A stretch of 24,412 bases of DNA from Lentisphaeria bacterium (GTDB lineage Bacteria; Verrucomicrobiota; Lentisphaeria; Victivallales; Victivallaceae): the NCBI GenBank assembly GCA_018265615.1, contig JABLYX010000070.1, forward strand, positions 1 through 24,412. The letters are read 5' to 3'. Under the pieces are notes generated by a model, which saw only the letters and a program-made list of their open reading frames with translations, did not search any database and was not told the origin of the DNA. The translations under genes and the position numbers were made by a program. Shown here piece after piece: positions 8,269 to 16,578 of the stretch; the stretch's first letter is position 1; every line of letters begins with the position of its first letter.

Positions 8269-11200
8269 TCAATCCTTTGCTTTTCTGAGTTCATATGCGA
8301 ATACGACATTGTCCGCATGAAACGTATCGGCGGTGAAGAGAATCCGCTCTCCCTCGCGCCGGAACGACATTTTCTGAAGGCGACGGCCGGAGAGGTCGAG
8401 CGCAAAGAGTTCCCACTTTCCCGGGCCGGGTGCGACCGAGAGATCGGCGACTCCGCGCCGCGCCAGCAGCGGTCCTTTGCCCTCGGCGACGAGCTCGCGC
8501 ATATCCGGCCCGGAGAACGAAACGCCTTCCGATTTCACGTCGGTGAGGTGCAGGATCAGGATCCGTGCCGGGTCGAGTTTCACCGCCCCCGCGACCGCGA
8601 AGCCCTTCCGGGCGGCGGCGGAGAACCATTTTCCCTCGCGGCGGGTTCCGGCCGGAAGCACCATGGCTGCGCTGTATGGCGTGTCGGCAAGAAAGCTCTT
8701 TTCGTTGAAATCGACGGCTAGCTCGCCGGTTTCGCTCTGCCGTTTTCCCGGCGGCTCCTGCTGCCGGTCGGGCGGAATCACTTCGCGGCACTGTTCCGGC
8801 AGCGCGGGGCGGAAGCTCCCGTTTGCGCCCTGCAGCACGGAGCCGATCCGGCACTCGATCCAGCGCTCAGCCACGGAGGGCGAATAGCGGAAATGGTCGG
8901 TCACGGCCGCCGGATCCTCCGGGATGGCGACTGCGACTGCGGAAGGAGCCGTTTTCACGTCGCCGCGCAGGAAGAACGCGATGCCGAGCCGTTCGCCGAG
9001 CAGCCGGACCGGATCGTTCGCGACGTCGAAGGAGTTCAGTTCGGCGGACTCCTCCGTCACGGTTTTCCAGTGATGCGCATAGGCGAAACGGTAGATGCCG
9101 GCCCACCCCTGCAGCGCCGCGCAGGCCGCGAACATCGGGGCGCCTTCGGCGCGGAACTCATTCGGGTGGCAGTAGTCGAATTCCGTTACCGTGAACGGCT
9201 TTCCGAAGATCCGGGTCGGGGCGATTGCGCCGGGAACCTGCGTCCGCATCGCGATGGAGCTTACATTGTTCAGCTTTGACGGCAGGCTCCAGTCGCGGAC
9301 GGCGAAAATCGGATGGTCGAAATAGATGTGGTTGTCCACATAGTCGTAATTGATCCGGTCGAGAGTCAGCTCCGGCGCGGAGATGTAGTTCTGGTCGGTC
9401 AGCGGCGCTTTGACGCCGAGCCCGCGCATGAATGCGGAGAGCTCCGCATAGCTTTCCGCATAGAAACCGTGCAGGAAACGGCGGAATTCGTCGTCGCGGT
9501 TCTGCGGTTCTCTCCCGTTCAGGTATTTCCGGAATTCCGCTTCGTACTGTGCCCGGACGCGCGGCTCCGCCTTGCCGATCACATGGATCAGTGTGTTCTC
9601 GTTGATGAGGCTGATCCCGAGCAGAGCCGGGTCGTCGCGCAGTGCGAGGCCGGTGTACGGGTTCACATGGGTCAGCAGCTCCCGGGCGAACCGGCGCAGA
9701 TTCTCCTTCGCGGCAGGATCGATCATCGCGAGGAGCTTGTAGTTCGCCGCATCGGGAACGCCGCCGGGCAGCTCGCCATTTTTCAGCGGGCGCGTGGTGA
9801 AGAGGTCGAGCGTGAGGTAGATTCCGCGCTTTTTAAAAGCGGCAATCAGGTATTCGAGCTTGTCGCGCTGCTGCGGGTCGAAGGTTGTGCCGTCCGGGGC
9901 GCGCCGGTCGACGAGGTCGCGGTCGAAGTGGTGCAGCCGGACGGCGTTGTAGCCGATCCGCGCCAGCCGTTCGGCAAGCAGGTCCGCCTCTTCGCGCGGC
10001 AGGAAATTCGCGGTCAGGCAGAGATTGACGCCGTAAACCCGGAACGGCTGCTCCGGACGTTTTTCGAACCGGAAGGTCCCGTCCGGCGCGGCCTGCGAAA
10101 ATCCGTATTTTCCGGCGGGAGCATCGAGCAGGAACGAGAAGTCAAGCGCGCTGCCCGGCTCAATATGCCGGACGGCGGTAAACGGGCGGTACTCCGCGCC
10201 GCGCCAGATTGTGAATTTCCGCTGTCGCGGCAGCTCGATCGCCTGGTCGGAGACCGATGCGGCGACGATCCCCCAGACCGCTTTCCCGTTCGATTCGAAG
10301 GTGACTGATTCGGCTTCGGTTTCGGGAAAGGAGAAGACGCTCATATAGAGTCCCGTCGGCGCTTGCGTCCGGAACGCGCTCCAGGCGACAGTGCCGTTCG
10401 GAACCGCGCCCGGCATCCACCAGTTTTCGACGTCGCGGCGGAAAACCACTTCGCGGAGCGTCTCCTTTCCGTCCCGGCCGCGCAGCCGGATGGTTCCGAC
10501 CGACTGTTCGCCGCGCGGGGGCCATGCCACGGCGTGAAGCAGGAAGAGCGAGCGGATTTTACCGTTTCCGGCAGGAACGGCGGCTTTGCGCGGGAACGCG
10601 GGCCGGCCGCCTCCGCCAAGCATGATGACGGAGCGCCCGCCGTTGGCGGCGGGGTCGAGGATCCGGAATGAAGCCGGACCGGAGCGCAGCTCTCCCGGAG
10701 GCAGCAGCCGGAGGTCGTTTTCCGGTCCCTGGTCGGTCCAGCCGCCCCTGCCGTCCCCGGCAGCCTCATCGGCCAGCCCCATGTTGGCGGCGGCGGAGAA
10801 GTCGAGCGGGCGGGTCGTGTACGGACGGAATCCGACTGAATAGGCGAGTTCCGCATGCTTCAATTGCTTTTGTACCGGATTCAGCGGAATGCGGAGTACG
10901 ATGAGTTCCGAATTGAATTTCCGGGCGTCATGCACCGTCGCCGTGACCGGCTGCGGGAATTCAAGTTCCGCGATACCGGTATGCAGCGGCACTTCAAGCC
11001 GGGTCACATTTTCGAATGCGCCGATCCGTTCCGTCCGGAATGTTTCGGGGAGCGGCAGCGCCTGTTTTTCCGACCTGATCTGTTTCCCCGCCGCGGTTTC
11101 GGCCGGAATTTCGAATTGCAGGACCGCCGCGCCGGTGGGGACTCCCTCCCGGCTGTCGAGCGAAGCGGAAGCGCTCCAGTGTTCCGGGCGGGAGCGGTCG

Positions 11201-11454
11201 ACCCGGGTTTCAAACTGCAGCACGGCGTTGCTGCCGCGCAGCTTCCATTCCCCGCGCCGGAGGCTGTTTCCTGTCGCGGGAAGGTCGAGGTTTGCGTCGC
11301 TCTGGCGGTTCGGGAACCATTTGTCGCTGTAATGCACAATCTGGAGACGGCTTTTTCCGTCGACGAGGATGGTCCCGTTGCGGGAGAGCGCAAGATCGGC
11401 CGCCGGCAGCAGCGGGGCTGCCGACAGCAACAGCAGGCGGAGGAGGCGGCGCAT
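8269..11454 (-). CDS. Large secreted clan-A-like glycoside hydrolase, family not assigned
   Basis: This 1061-aa protein begins with a signal peptide (MRRLLRLLLLSAAPLLPAA). The first ~460 residues look like beta-rich domains and are not recognised. From ~470 a (beta/alpha)8 barrel of the GH-A clan follows: RVYGVNLCLTANFL, GYNAVRLHHFDRD and LTLDLFTTR. Candidate catalytic residues are E619 in LINEN (acid/base) and E758 in TVTEFDYCHPNE (nucleophile). The C-terminal ~200 residues form a further beta-rich part. Such GH5-like enzymes cut beta-linked glycans outside the cytoplasm; the substrate cannot be named. Its ATG overlaps the stop of the upstream pseudopilin gene (TGATG), and its own stop overlaps the start of the oxidoreductase. 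Coupled translation and a shared role in glycan use are likely. Confidence 0.82.
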   Translation of the reverse strand: MRRLLRLLLLSAAPLLPAADLALSRNGTILVDGKSRLQIVHYSDKWFPNRQSDANLDLPATGNSLRRGEWKLRGSNAVLQFETRVDRSRPEHWSASASLDSREGVPTGAAVLQFEIPAETAAGKQIRSEKQALPLPETFRTERIGAFENVTRLEVPLHTGIAELEFPQPVTATVHDARKFNSELIVLRIPLNPVQKQLKHAELAYSVGFRPYTTRPLDFSAAANMGLADEAAGDGRGGWTDQGPENDLRLLPPGELRSGPASFRILDPAANGGRSVIMLGGGGRPAFPRKAAVPAGNGKIRSLFLLHAVAWPPRGEQSVGTIRLRGRDGKETLREVVFRRDVENWWMPGAVPNGTVAWSAFRTQAPTGLYMSVFSFPETEAESVTFESNGKAVWGIVAASVSDQAIELPRQRKFTIWRGAEYRPFTAVRHIEPGSALDFSFLLDAPAGKYGFSQAAPDGTFRFEKRPEQPFRVYGVNLCLTANFLPREEADLLAERLARIGYNAVRLHHFDRDLVDRRAPDGTTFDPQQRDKLEYLIAAFKKRGIYLTLDLFTTRPLKNGELPGGVPDAANYKLLAMIDPAAKENLRRFARELLTHVNPYTGLALRDDPALLGISLINENTLIHVIGKAEPRVRAQYEAEFRKYLNGREPQNRDDEFRRFLHGFYAESYAELSAFMRGLGVKAPLTDQNYISAPELTLDRINYDYVDNHIYFDHPIFAVRDWSLPSKLNNVSSIAMRTQVPGAIAPTRIFGKPFTVTEFDYCHPNEFRAEGAPMFAACAALQGWAGIYRFAYAHHWKTVTEESAELNSFDVANDPVRLLGERLGIAFFLRGDVKTAPSAVAVAIPEDPAAVTDHFRYSPSVAERWIECRIGSVLQGANGSFRPALPEQCREVIPPDRQQEPPGKRQSETGELAVDFNEKSFLADTPYSAAMVLPAGTRREGKWFSAAARKGFAVAGAVKLDPARILILHLTDVKSEGVSFSGPDMRELVAEGKGPLLARRGVADLSVAPGPGKWELFALDLSGRRLQKMSFRREGERILFTADTFHADNVVFAYELRKAKD

Positions 11455-12224
11455 CAGTTTTTCCTCTGATAGGTATTGGCGATCGCCGCGGTGTTTTCGG
11501 CAGCGGTCGGGAACCAGAGGAACGGTGCATTCAGGCGGTCTGCTCCGTAAGCCTCGTCGGCGGTTTTGCCGCGGACATTGTCGGTGTGCCCGTCCGTCAG
11601 CAGGTAGTTCGCGGAGCCGCCGTGGGCGAAGGAGAAGACATTTCCCGCTCCGGACCAGTCGCTGTACCAGTTGACCGCGTCATAATAGGCTTCCAGCGTC
11701 ATGAGCGTGCTTGACGGCAGCTTGATCCGGCCGAGCTTCCGCAACGGATTCGAGGTGCTTCCGACGTATCCGAGCGCTTTGTTCTGTCCGTAACCGCCGG
11801 CGGAAATCTCATACCTGTAGGAGCTGTCGGGTGAGAGCATGTTCATCAGGTCAGCTCCCTTCGCATAGGAGGGGCAGAGCGGAACCGCATAGTACTTCTG
11901 CGGCTCCGGGTAGCTGTAAGCTCCGTTACCCATATACTCGCCGCGCCGGTGGCGCGAGCTGAACAGCCCGTCGGCGTAGGGACCGAGCCCGATCGCCCAT
12001 TGGAAATTCGGATTCGTTTTCATCATGCGCCACGGTGCGATGATATCCGCATTGTCTCCGGCATAGAGGCCGTGGCAGAGGCCGATCTGCTTGAGCTGGT
12101 TCGTACAGCTCGCGCTTCTCGCGCGTTCCCGCGACTGGTTCAGCGCGGGAAGCAGCATGGATGCCAGGATGGCGATGATCGCAATTACGACGAGGAGTTC
12201 AATCAATGTAAACCGTGTTTTCAT
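11454..12224 (-). CDS. Pseudopilin-like protein with prepilin N-terminus and H-x9-DG motif (DUF1559-like)
   Basis: This 256-aa protein starts MKTRFTLIELLVVIAII, a prepilin/type II pseudopilin N-terminal helix with Glu at +5 if cleavage is before Phe. The residue before the cut is Arg, not the usual Gly. The C-terminus has FAHGGSANYLLTDGH, an exact H-x9-D-G spacing, which defines the prepilin-processing-associated H-x9-DG family abundant in Lentisphaerota and Planctomycetota. Likely role: an inner-membrane anchored, periplasm-facing protein; the function is not established. I chose ATG 12224; the frame stays open upstream to 12548, but that part overlaps the regulator gene and has no helix signal. 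AGGAAA sequences lie just upstream. It sits 23 bases after the regulator gene and overlaps the glycosidase start. Confidence 0.88.
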   Translation of the reverse strand: MKTRFTLIELLVVIAIIAILASMLLPALNQSRERARSASCTNQLKQIGLCHGLYAGDNADIIAPWRMMKTNPNFQWAIGLGPYADGLFSSRHRRGEYMGNGAYSYPEPQKYYAVPLCPSYAKGADLMNMLSPDSSYRYEISAGGYGQNKALGYVGSTSNPLRKLGRIKLPSSTLMTLEAYYDAVNWYSDWSGAGNVFSFAHGGSANYLLTDGHTDNVRGKTADEAYGADRLNAPFLWFPTAAENTAAIANTYQRKN

Positions 12225-12247
12225 TTTCCTGTTCTTTCCTGGTTGGA

Positions 12248-13297
12248 TTACTGCCACTCGGAACCGTCCGCCCGGATGAGGCGGGCCGGAATCAATTGTC
12301 CTTCCGGCGGTCGGTCCGGGTCGGCGATCACTCCGGAGAGGAGTTCCCACAGCCGTGTCGTCAACAATTGGTACGGATATTCGATTCCGGGATATTCGGG
12401 AGCGTCCTCCCAGATGCCGGAGCTGTAGGCGAAATGGAGCGGCAGTTCTTCCGGCAGCCGGAGGCCGGCCTGATCGAGTGCCCTGAACAGCAGATACGGC
12501 GGTACCGAAGAGTAGAGTGCGTCGGGCGGCAGCCGCATCTGTGTCCACCTGAGGATCGAGTTGGCCAGATAGAGTTCGTCCGCATCCCCCGCTTCGGGGT
12601 AGCTGAAGAGCTCCGGATCGAAGATCGCATAGTCATTCATGACCCGGCTGTAGGCGGAGAAGACGATCTCGCGGAAGTAGTTCAGCGGAAACCGGGTGTT
12701 CAGCATCGCGATCCGCCGTTTCCCCTGCCGGATGAGTCGGGTGAACAGCCCCTTCAGCGCCGTTTCATGGTCGAAATCGACATAGTTGACACCCCATTCG
12801 CGCGGCATCCGGTTCGCGGCAACGAACGGAATGCCGGAGAGCTTGAGCTGATAGGCGGCTTCCCGGTCGAGCGTGCTGTTCAGGAAGATCACTCCGTCGG
12901 CGCCGAGCGTCTGCCAGAAATTCCGCATGCCGCAGAGTGTGCCGTCGGAGGTGTTGAGTGCGATCAGACGTTTTCCGGCTTTGGCGCAGAGCTGTTCGAG
13001 GACGCGCGGCGCGGGCCGGAGCATCCGGTCGATCTCAGGGTCGTTCTGTGAGAAAACCACGATGTTGCCGGTCACCGGCCGCGGATTCCCGCAGCGGTTG
13101 ACCAGATAACCGCGGTTTCCATTCGGAACGACGACTCCGCGCGCCGCAAGCTCCTGCAGCGCCTGCAGAACCGTGCGGCTGTTCGCCTGAAACAGCTCGC
13201 CGAGCAGCCGTACGGAGGGGAGCCGTTCCCGGTATTCCCCGCGTTCGACTGCCGCCGCCAGCGCTTCCGTGATTTCCTGATACTTGTATTTGCTCAT
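12248..13297 (-). CDS. GntR-type HTH regulator with LacI-like sugar-binding domain
   Basis: This 349-aa transcription factor has an N-terminal GntR winged helix (about residues 5-68, with LPSVRLLGELFQANSRTVLQAL as recognition core). A periplasmic-binding-protein-like ligand domain follows (NIVVFSQND onward; GADGVIFLN; IPFVAANR; YVDFDHETA), as in AraR-type and other LacI-like effector domains. It likely senses a sugar and controls the operon it heads (pseudopilin, glycosidase, oxidoreductase). The start is ATG 13297. A GTG at 13312 is in frame, but it falls within a 9-base repeat (candidate operator), and neither start has a clear Shine-Dalgarno sequence. The ligand is unknown. Confidence 0.87.
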   Translation of the reverse strand: MSKYKYQEITEALAAAVERGEYRERLPSVRLLGELFQANSRTVLQALQELAARGVVVPNGNRGYLVNRCGNPRPVTGNIVVFSQNDPEIDRMLRPAPRVLEQLCAKAGKRLIALNTSDGTLCGMRNFWQTLGADGVIFLNSTLDREAAYQLKLSGIPFVAANRMPREWGVNYVDFDHETALKGLFTRLIRQGKRRIAMLNTRFPLNYFREIVFSAYSRVMNDYAIFDPELFSYPEAGDADELYLANSILRWTQMRLPPDALYSSVPPYLLFRALDQAGLRLPEELPLHFAYSSGIWEDAPEYPGIEYPYQLLTTRLWELLSGVIADPDRPPEGQLIPARLIRADGSEWQ

Positions 13298-13303
13298 AAT
13301 AAT

Positions 13304-13349
13304 ATACAACACATGGGATATGTTAATTTATGCAACACATATGCAACAC
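13304..13349. promoter_or_regulatory. Three copies of a 9-base repeat upstream of the GntR-type gene, candidate operators
   Basis: ATACAACAC at 13304-13312, ATGCAACAC at 13330-13338 and ATGCAACAC at 13341-13349. The last two start 11 bases apart, about one helical turn. All lie just upstream of the regulator's ATG (13297), where an autorepressor would bind. Direct binding is inferred. Confidence 0.5.
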
Positions 13350-13428
13350 GCATTAATTATGACACAAAGCAGGTATAAAGTCAAGTCTGTTTTCAAGAAA
13401 AATGCAGAATTCCGGCAGATTGCGCGAC

Positions 13429-13461
13429 TTGAAATATTAAAATATCATAATATATTGATAT
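13429..13461 (+). promoter_or_regulatory. Promoter with overlapping palindrome, candidate ArsR operator
   Basis: A -35-like TTGAAA (13429-13434) and a -10-like TATATT (13451-13456) are 16 bases apart. The -10 lies inside an imperfect inverted repeat, ATATCA (13442-13447) and TGATAT (13456-13461) flanking an AT-rich centre. A repressor bound here would block the promoter; the ArsR gene at the end of the operon is the obvious candidate. Confidence 0.5.
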
Positions 13462-13489
13462 GTGATCTGTTTCAAACCGGGAGGATTCT

Positions 13490-15886
13490 ATGAAAACATT
13501 GATTATCGGCGGCGTCGCTGCGGGCGCCGGTGCGGCGGCGAGGCTGCGCAGGCTGGACGAGTCCATGGAAATCATTCTGCTTGAGCGCGGCAGCTATATC
13601 TCTTATGCCAACTGCGGGCTGCCGTATCATCTGGGCGGCGTTATTCCGGAGCGCGATTCGCTGCTCGTGATGCCCGAGAAGAAGTTCAGGGCATGGTTCA
13701 ATGTCGAGATCCGGACCCGGAACGAGGCGGTCGCCATCGACCGGGCCCGGAAAACGGTCACGGTCCGCCGGGCGGACGGCTCCGAATATGCGGAGTCCTA
13801 TGACAAGCTTCTGCTGGCAACCGGCTCCCGTCCGGCCGCGCCGGATCTGCCCGGTGCGGATGACCCCCGCATCCACCCGCTCTGGACGATTCCGGATATG
13901 GACGCTCTGGATACTTTGGCGGCAGACGGTGCCCGGAAGGCGTTGGTGGTCGGCGGCGGCTTCATCGGGCTTGAAGCCGCTGAAAACCTGCATCGGCGCG
14001 GACTTGAGGTGACTGTCATCCAGCACTCCGGGCACGTGCTTCCCTCGATCGACCGTGAAATGGCCTGGCTGCTCGGCGCGGAACTGGCGGCGGACGGCAT
14101 TGATGTGCGTCTGAACGCCGAGTTGACCGGATTCCGCAAAGAGGGTGGTTCGCTCCGTGCGTGCCTGAAGGACGGAACCGAGCTGGCGGCGGACCTCGTC
14201 GTCATGAGCGTCGGCGTGAAACCGAATTCGGAGCTGGCCGGAGCCGCCGGTCTCGAGCTCGGTCCGCGTGGCCACATTGTCGTGAACGAACATCTGCAGA
14301 CCTCCGATCCGGACATCTACGCGGCCGGAGACGCGGTAGAGGTCATCGACTGTGTTTCGGGGCGGAAAACCGCGATTCCGCTGGCCGGGCCCGCCAACAA
14401 ACAGGGGCGGATCGCGGCCGGCAACATCGTCGGGAAGCCCCGCGTTTACCGCGGAAGCTGGGGTGCTTCGGTGATCAAGGTTGGGAGCCTGACGGCGGCG
14501 GCCGTCGGCCTGACCGAGGCGAGGCTCCGGCAGCTCGGGCTGGAGTATCACCGGATCTACACGCATCCGGCCTCCAGCGCCTCATATTATCCGGGCGGTG
14601 CCCAGCTGCATATGAAGCTGCTGTTCGGTTTCGACGGGAAGATCCTGGGCGCGCAGGTCGTCGGCGTAAAGGGAGCGGACAAACGCCTTGATGTGATCGG
14701 CGCGGCCATGCAGTCCGGGCGCACCGCGCCGGAGCTCGCCGAACTCGAACTCGCCTATGCTCCTCCGTTCAACTCGGCGAAAGATCCGGTCAATTTTCTC
14801 GGCATGATCGCGCAGAACGTGCTGGACGGAACGACTGAATTGGCTTATGCGGATTCGATTCCTGCGGATGCCCTGGTCATCGATGTCCGCGAAGAGGCGG
14901 AACACCAGGCCGGGGCGATTCCGGGCGCGGTCAATATTCCGCTCGGGCAGCTTCGCGGGCGCCTGAACGAGCTGGACCGGTCGCGCGAACTGATCGTGAG
15001 CTGTCAGGTCGGGTCGCGCGGCTATCTGGCGGAACGGATTCTGAAGCAGAACGGCTTTCGGGTCCGGAACCTCTCCGGCGGCTACCTGACATGGAAATAC
15101 ATGCATGCCGAAGTTCCGGCGCCCGGCCGGAAAAACGCAGTGCCGCAGGGACAGGTTTCCGTTGCAGGTCACACACTCGATGTGCGTATGCTGGCCTGCC
15201 CGGGGCCGGTGGTCCGGCTGAAAGGCGAGATGGAGAAACTCGCTGCCGGGGAGACGCTCCGATTGCTGGCGCCCTCCTCGTTCGCGCCCGATCTTGAGGC
15301 CTGGGCCCGCTCCAGCGGCAATGGGCTCGCCGCTGTGGAACGGAAAGACGATTATCTTGAGGCGCTGCTCCGCAAAGGCGGGATGGCGGCGGAAACCGCT
15401 CCGGCATCATTGCCCGGTCATCGCGCGGCGATCGTTCTTTTCAGCAACGATCTCGACAAGGCGATGGCGGCGCTGATTATCGCGTGCGGGATGGCGGCTT
15501 CGGGGGCGAAGGTCGGGATTTTCTTCACCTTCTGGGGACTCTCCGTCCTGCGCCGGAATCCGGCTCCGGCGGTTCCGAAAAACTTCCTGTCCAGGATGTT
15601 CGGATGGATGCTCCCGAAGGGGGCGTCGAAGCTCGCACTGTCGAAAATGAATATGGCCGGCATCGGCACCGCGATGATGAAGGATGTGATGAAACGCCAG
15701 AATGTGACCTCGCTGCCGGAGCTTCTGGATCAGGCGCGGGGGCTCGGTGTGCGGTTCGTCGCCTGTGAGATGGCGATGAATGTCATGGGGATCACCCGCG
15801 GGGAGCTGATCGAAGTCGATGAAGTCGCCGGCGTGGCGAGCTTCGTCGGGATGGCGAAAGAAAGCAACAATACGCTGTTCATCTGA
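13490..15886 (+). CDS. Four-domain CoA-disulfide/polysulfide reductase (FAD oxidoreductase-rhodanese-TusA-DsrE fusion)
   Basis: This 798-aa cytoplasmic protein fuses four sulfur-handling units. Residues 1-~445 are a pyridine nucleotide-disulfide oxidoreductase with the FAD motif (IIGGVAAGAGAA), the single active cysteine of CoA-disulfide reductases (C42 in ANCGLPY), an NAD site (VVGGGFIGLEAA) and a YAAGDAVE segment. A rhodanese domain follows at ~458-548 with C505 in SCQVGSRG. Then comes a TusA/SirA-like domain at ~563-635 with CPGP at 570-573. Last is a DsrE2-like domain (~645-798) with C759 in ACEMAMNVMG. Known relatives reduce CoA disulfide, CoA persulfide or polysulfide with NAD(P)H; the extra domains would pass persulfide along. 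GGGAGG at 13479-13484 precedes the ATG. The ArsR gene follows 23 bases later. Confidence 0.9.
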   Translation: MKTLIIGGVAAGAGAAARLRRLDESMEIILLERGSYISYANCGLPYHLGGVIPERDSLLVMPEKKFRAWFNVEIRTRNEAVAIDRARKTVTVRRADGSEYAESYDKLLLATGSRPAAPDLPGADDPRIHPLWTIPDMDALDTLAADGARKALVVGGGFIGLEAAENLHRRGLEVTVIQHSGHVLPSIDREMAWLLGAELAADGIDVRLNAELTGFRKEGGSLRACLKDGTELAADLVVMSVGVKPNSELAGAAGLELGPRGHIVVNEHLQTSDPDIYAAGDAVEVIDCVSGRKTAIPLAGPANKQGRIAAGNIVGKPRVYRGSWGASVIKVGSLTAAAVGLTEARLRQLGLEYHRIYTHPASSASYYPGGAQLHMKLLFGFDGKILGAQVVGVKGADKRLDVIGAAMQSGRTAPELAELELAYAPPFNSAKDPVNFLGMIAQNVLDGTTELAYADSIPADALVIDVREEAEHQAGAIPGAVNIPLGQLRGRLNELDRSRELIVSCQVGSRGYLAERILKQNGFRVRNLSGGYLTWKYMHAEVPAPGRKNAVPQGQVSVAGHTLDVRMLACPGPVVRLKGEMEKLAAGETLRLLAPSSFAPDLEAWARSSGNGLAAVERKDDYLEALLRKGGMAAETAPASLPGHRAAIVLFSNDLDKAMAALIIACGMAASGAKVGIFFTFWGLSVLRRNPAPAVPKNFLSRMFGWMLPKGASKLALSKMNMAGIGTAMMKDVMKRQNVTSLPELLDQARGLGVRFVACEMAMNVMGITRGELIEVDEVAGVASFVGMAKESNNTLFI

Positions 15887-15909
15887 AGCGGTGGAAAGGG
15901 GGTGCGGCC

Positions 15910-16224
15910 ATGATGGAAACGGAACGGCTGCCCGAAGAGTTTCTGAATACAATGGCGGAGGTGATCAGGCTGATCGGCCATCCGTTGCGGCTGCGGATAC
16001 TGGAGCATCTCGATCTGCACGGAGAATGCACGGTCAATGAGATCATTGCCGGAATCTCCGGACAGCAGAGCGCCGTCTCCCAGCACCTGAACAAAATGCG
16101 CATGGCGGGCGTTGTCGTCTGCCGCCGGGAGGGGCGGCAGATCTTTTACCGGATCGGAGCAGTCAACGCCGTCACGATCCTGAACTGCCTTCGCAGCAAG
16201 TACCGCTCGCTTCGCGGGGAGTGA
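15910..16224 (+). CDS. ArsR/SmtB-family winged-helix regulator
   Basis: This 104-aa repressor-type protein shows IRLIGHPLRLRILEHL, the recognition helix QQSAVSQHLNKMRMAG and the wing CRREGRQIFYRI. Similar regulators control metal or persulfide stress genes. The metal-site motif ELCVCD of ArsR/SmtB is absent; cysteines are at 40, 71 and 93. In persulfide sensors such as SqrR and BigR a Cys pair is used, but the positions here do not obviously match. Its place 23 bases behind the CoA-disulfide reductase suggests it senses reactive sulfur and represses that operon. AAAGGGGG lies upstream of ATG 15910. The second ATG at 15913 is a possible start. Confidence 0.87.
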   Translation: MMETERLPEEFLNTMAEVIRLIGHPLRLRILEHLDLHGECTVNEIIAGISGQQSAVSQHLNKMRMAGVVVCRREGRQIFYRIGAVNAVTILNCLRSKYRSLRGE

Positions 16225-16256
16225 GGCCGGAACTTTCAAAATCATTCCACGGGAAG

Positions 16257-16291
16257 AAAAAACTTTCCCCATCGTAAGGACGGGGAAAGTT
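16257..16291 (-). terminator. Intrinsic terminator downstream of the split tRNA-Arg gene
   Basis: AACTTTCCCC (16261-16270) and GGGGAAAGTT (16282-16291) form a perfect 10-bp stem with an 11-base loop. Read on the minus strand, a T run (16257-16262) follows. It fits the original tRNA-Arg transcript; the plus strand has no T run, though it could also help end the arsR mRNA. Confidence 0.75.
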
Positions 16292-16308
16292 CGACTAACG
16301 GTAAGGAA

Positions 16309-16353
16309 TGGTACACCCGACGAGATTCGAACTCATGACCTTCTACTCCGGAG
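16309..16353 (-). tRNA. 3' fragment of tRNA-Arg(CCG), attachment-site scar
   Basis: On the minus strand the sequence reads from an anticodon loop CTCCGGA (16353-16347) through the 3' anticodon stem GTAGA, variable loop AGGTC, T stem ATGAG, T loop TTCGAAT, T stem CTCGT, acceptor CGGGTGT, discriminator A and CCA (16311-16309). It follows the layout of bacterial tRNA-Arg(CCG), such as the E. coli one. The 5' side of the anticodon stem should be TCTAC, but the adjacent bases are TCGCG, and no D arm or 5' acceptor strand is found in the following sequence. So only the 3' half is present and it cannot make a tRNA. Such fragments are left at one end of elements that integrate in tRNA genes. Confidence 0.85.
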
Positions 16354-16578
16354 CGCGAAAAATGCCCCTCCGAGCCATTGGTTTGAGCTCAATCGAACAA
16401 TCTGAAACATCAAAAAACACGGTATATTGGCTACAATATTGGCACAAGCCGATACCTTTAAAAACGGCATTCCAGTTGATGTTTTATCCCATCCGGAACC
16501 CACAGATAACATACCGCATGACAATCTCTTTTTCAAGTTCCTCAAAAGCAAAAAGGCCCTCCGAAGAGGGCAGAGAAC
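16354..16578. other. Left end of the putative element; no convincing gene
   Basis: AT-rich relative to the left side. Short open frames exist on both strands but none resembles a protein I recognise and none has a good start signal. It holds the 3' side terminator of the excisionase-like gene and probably the end of the attachment site. No integrase is seen here. Confidence 0.4.
16550..16571 (-). terminator. Intrinsic terminator with UUCG tetraloop
   Basis: On the minus strand GCCCTC (16571-16566), TTCG (16565-16562) and GAGGGC (16561-16556) form a stable hairpin followed by C and five T. It lies 8 bases downstream of the excisionase-like gene. Confidence 0.88.

Noticed and set aside
9313..10308. 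331-aa plus-strand open frame inside the glycosidase gene
   Set aside because: Opposite strand of a gene with signal peptide and catalytic motifs; composition is that of an antisense shadow.
12225..12548. N-terminal extension of the pseudopilin frame
   Set aside because: It overlaps the regulator gene, lacks the prepilin signal and has an Arg/Gly-rich shadow composition.
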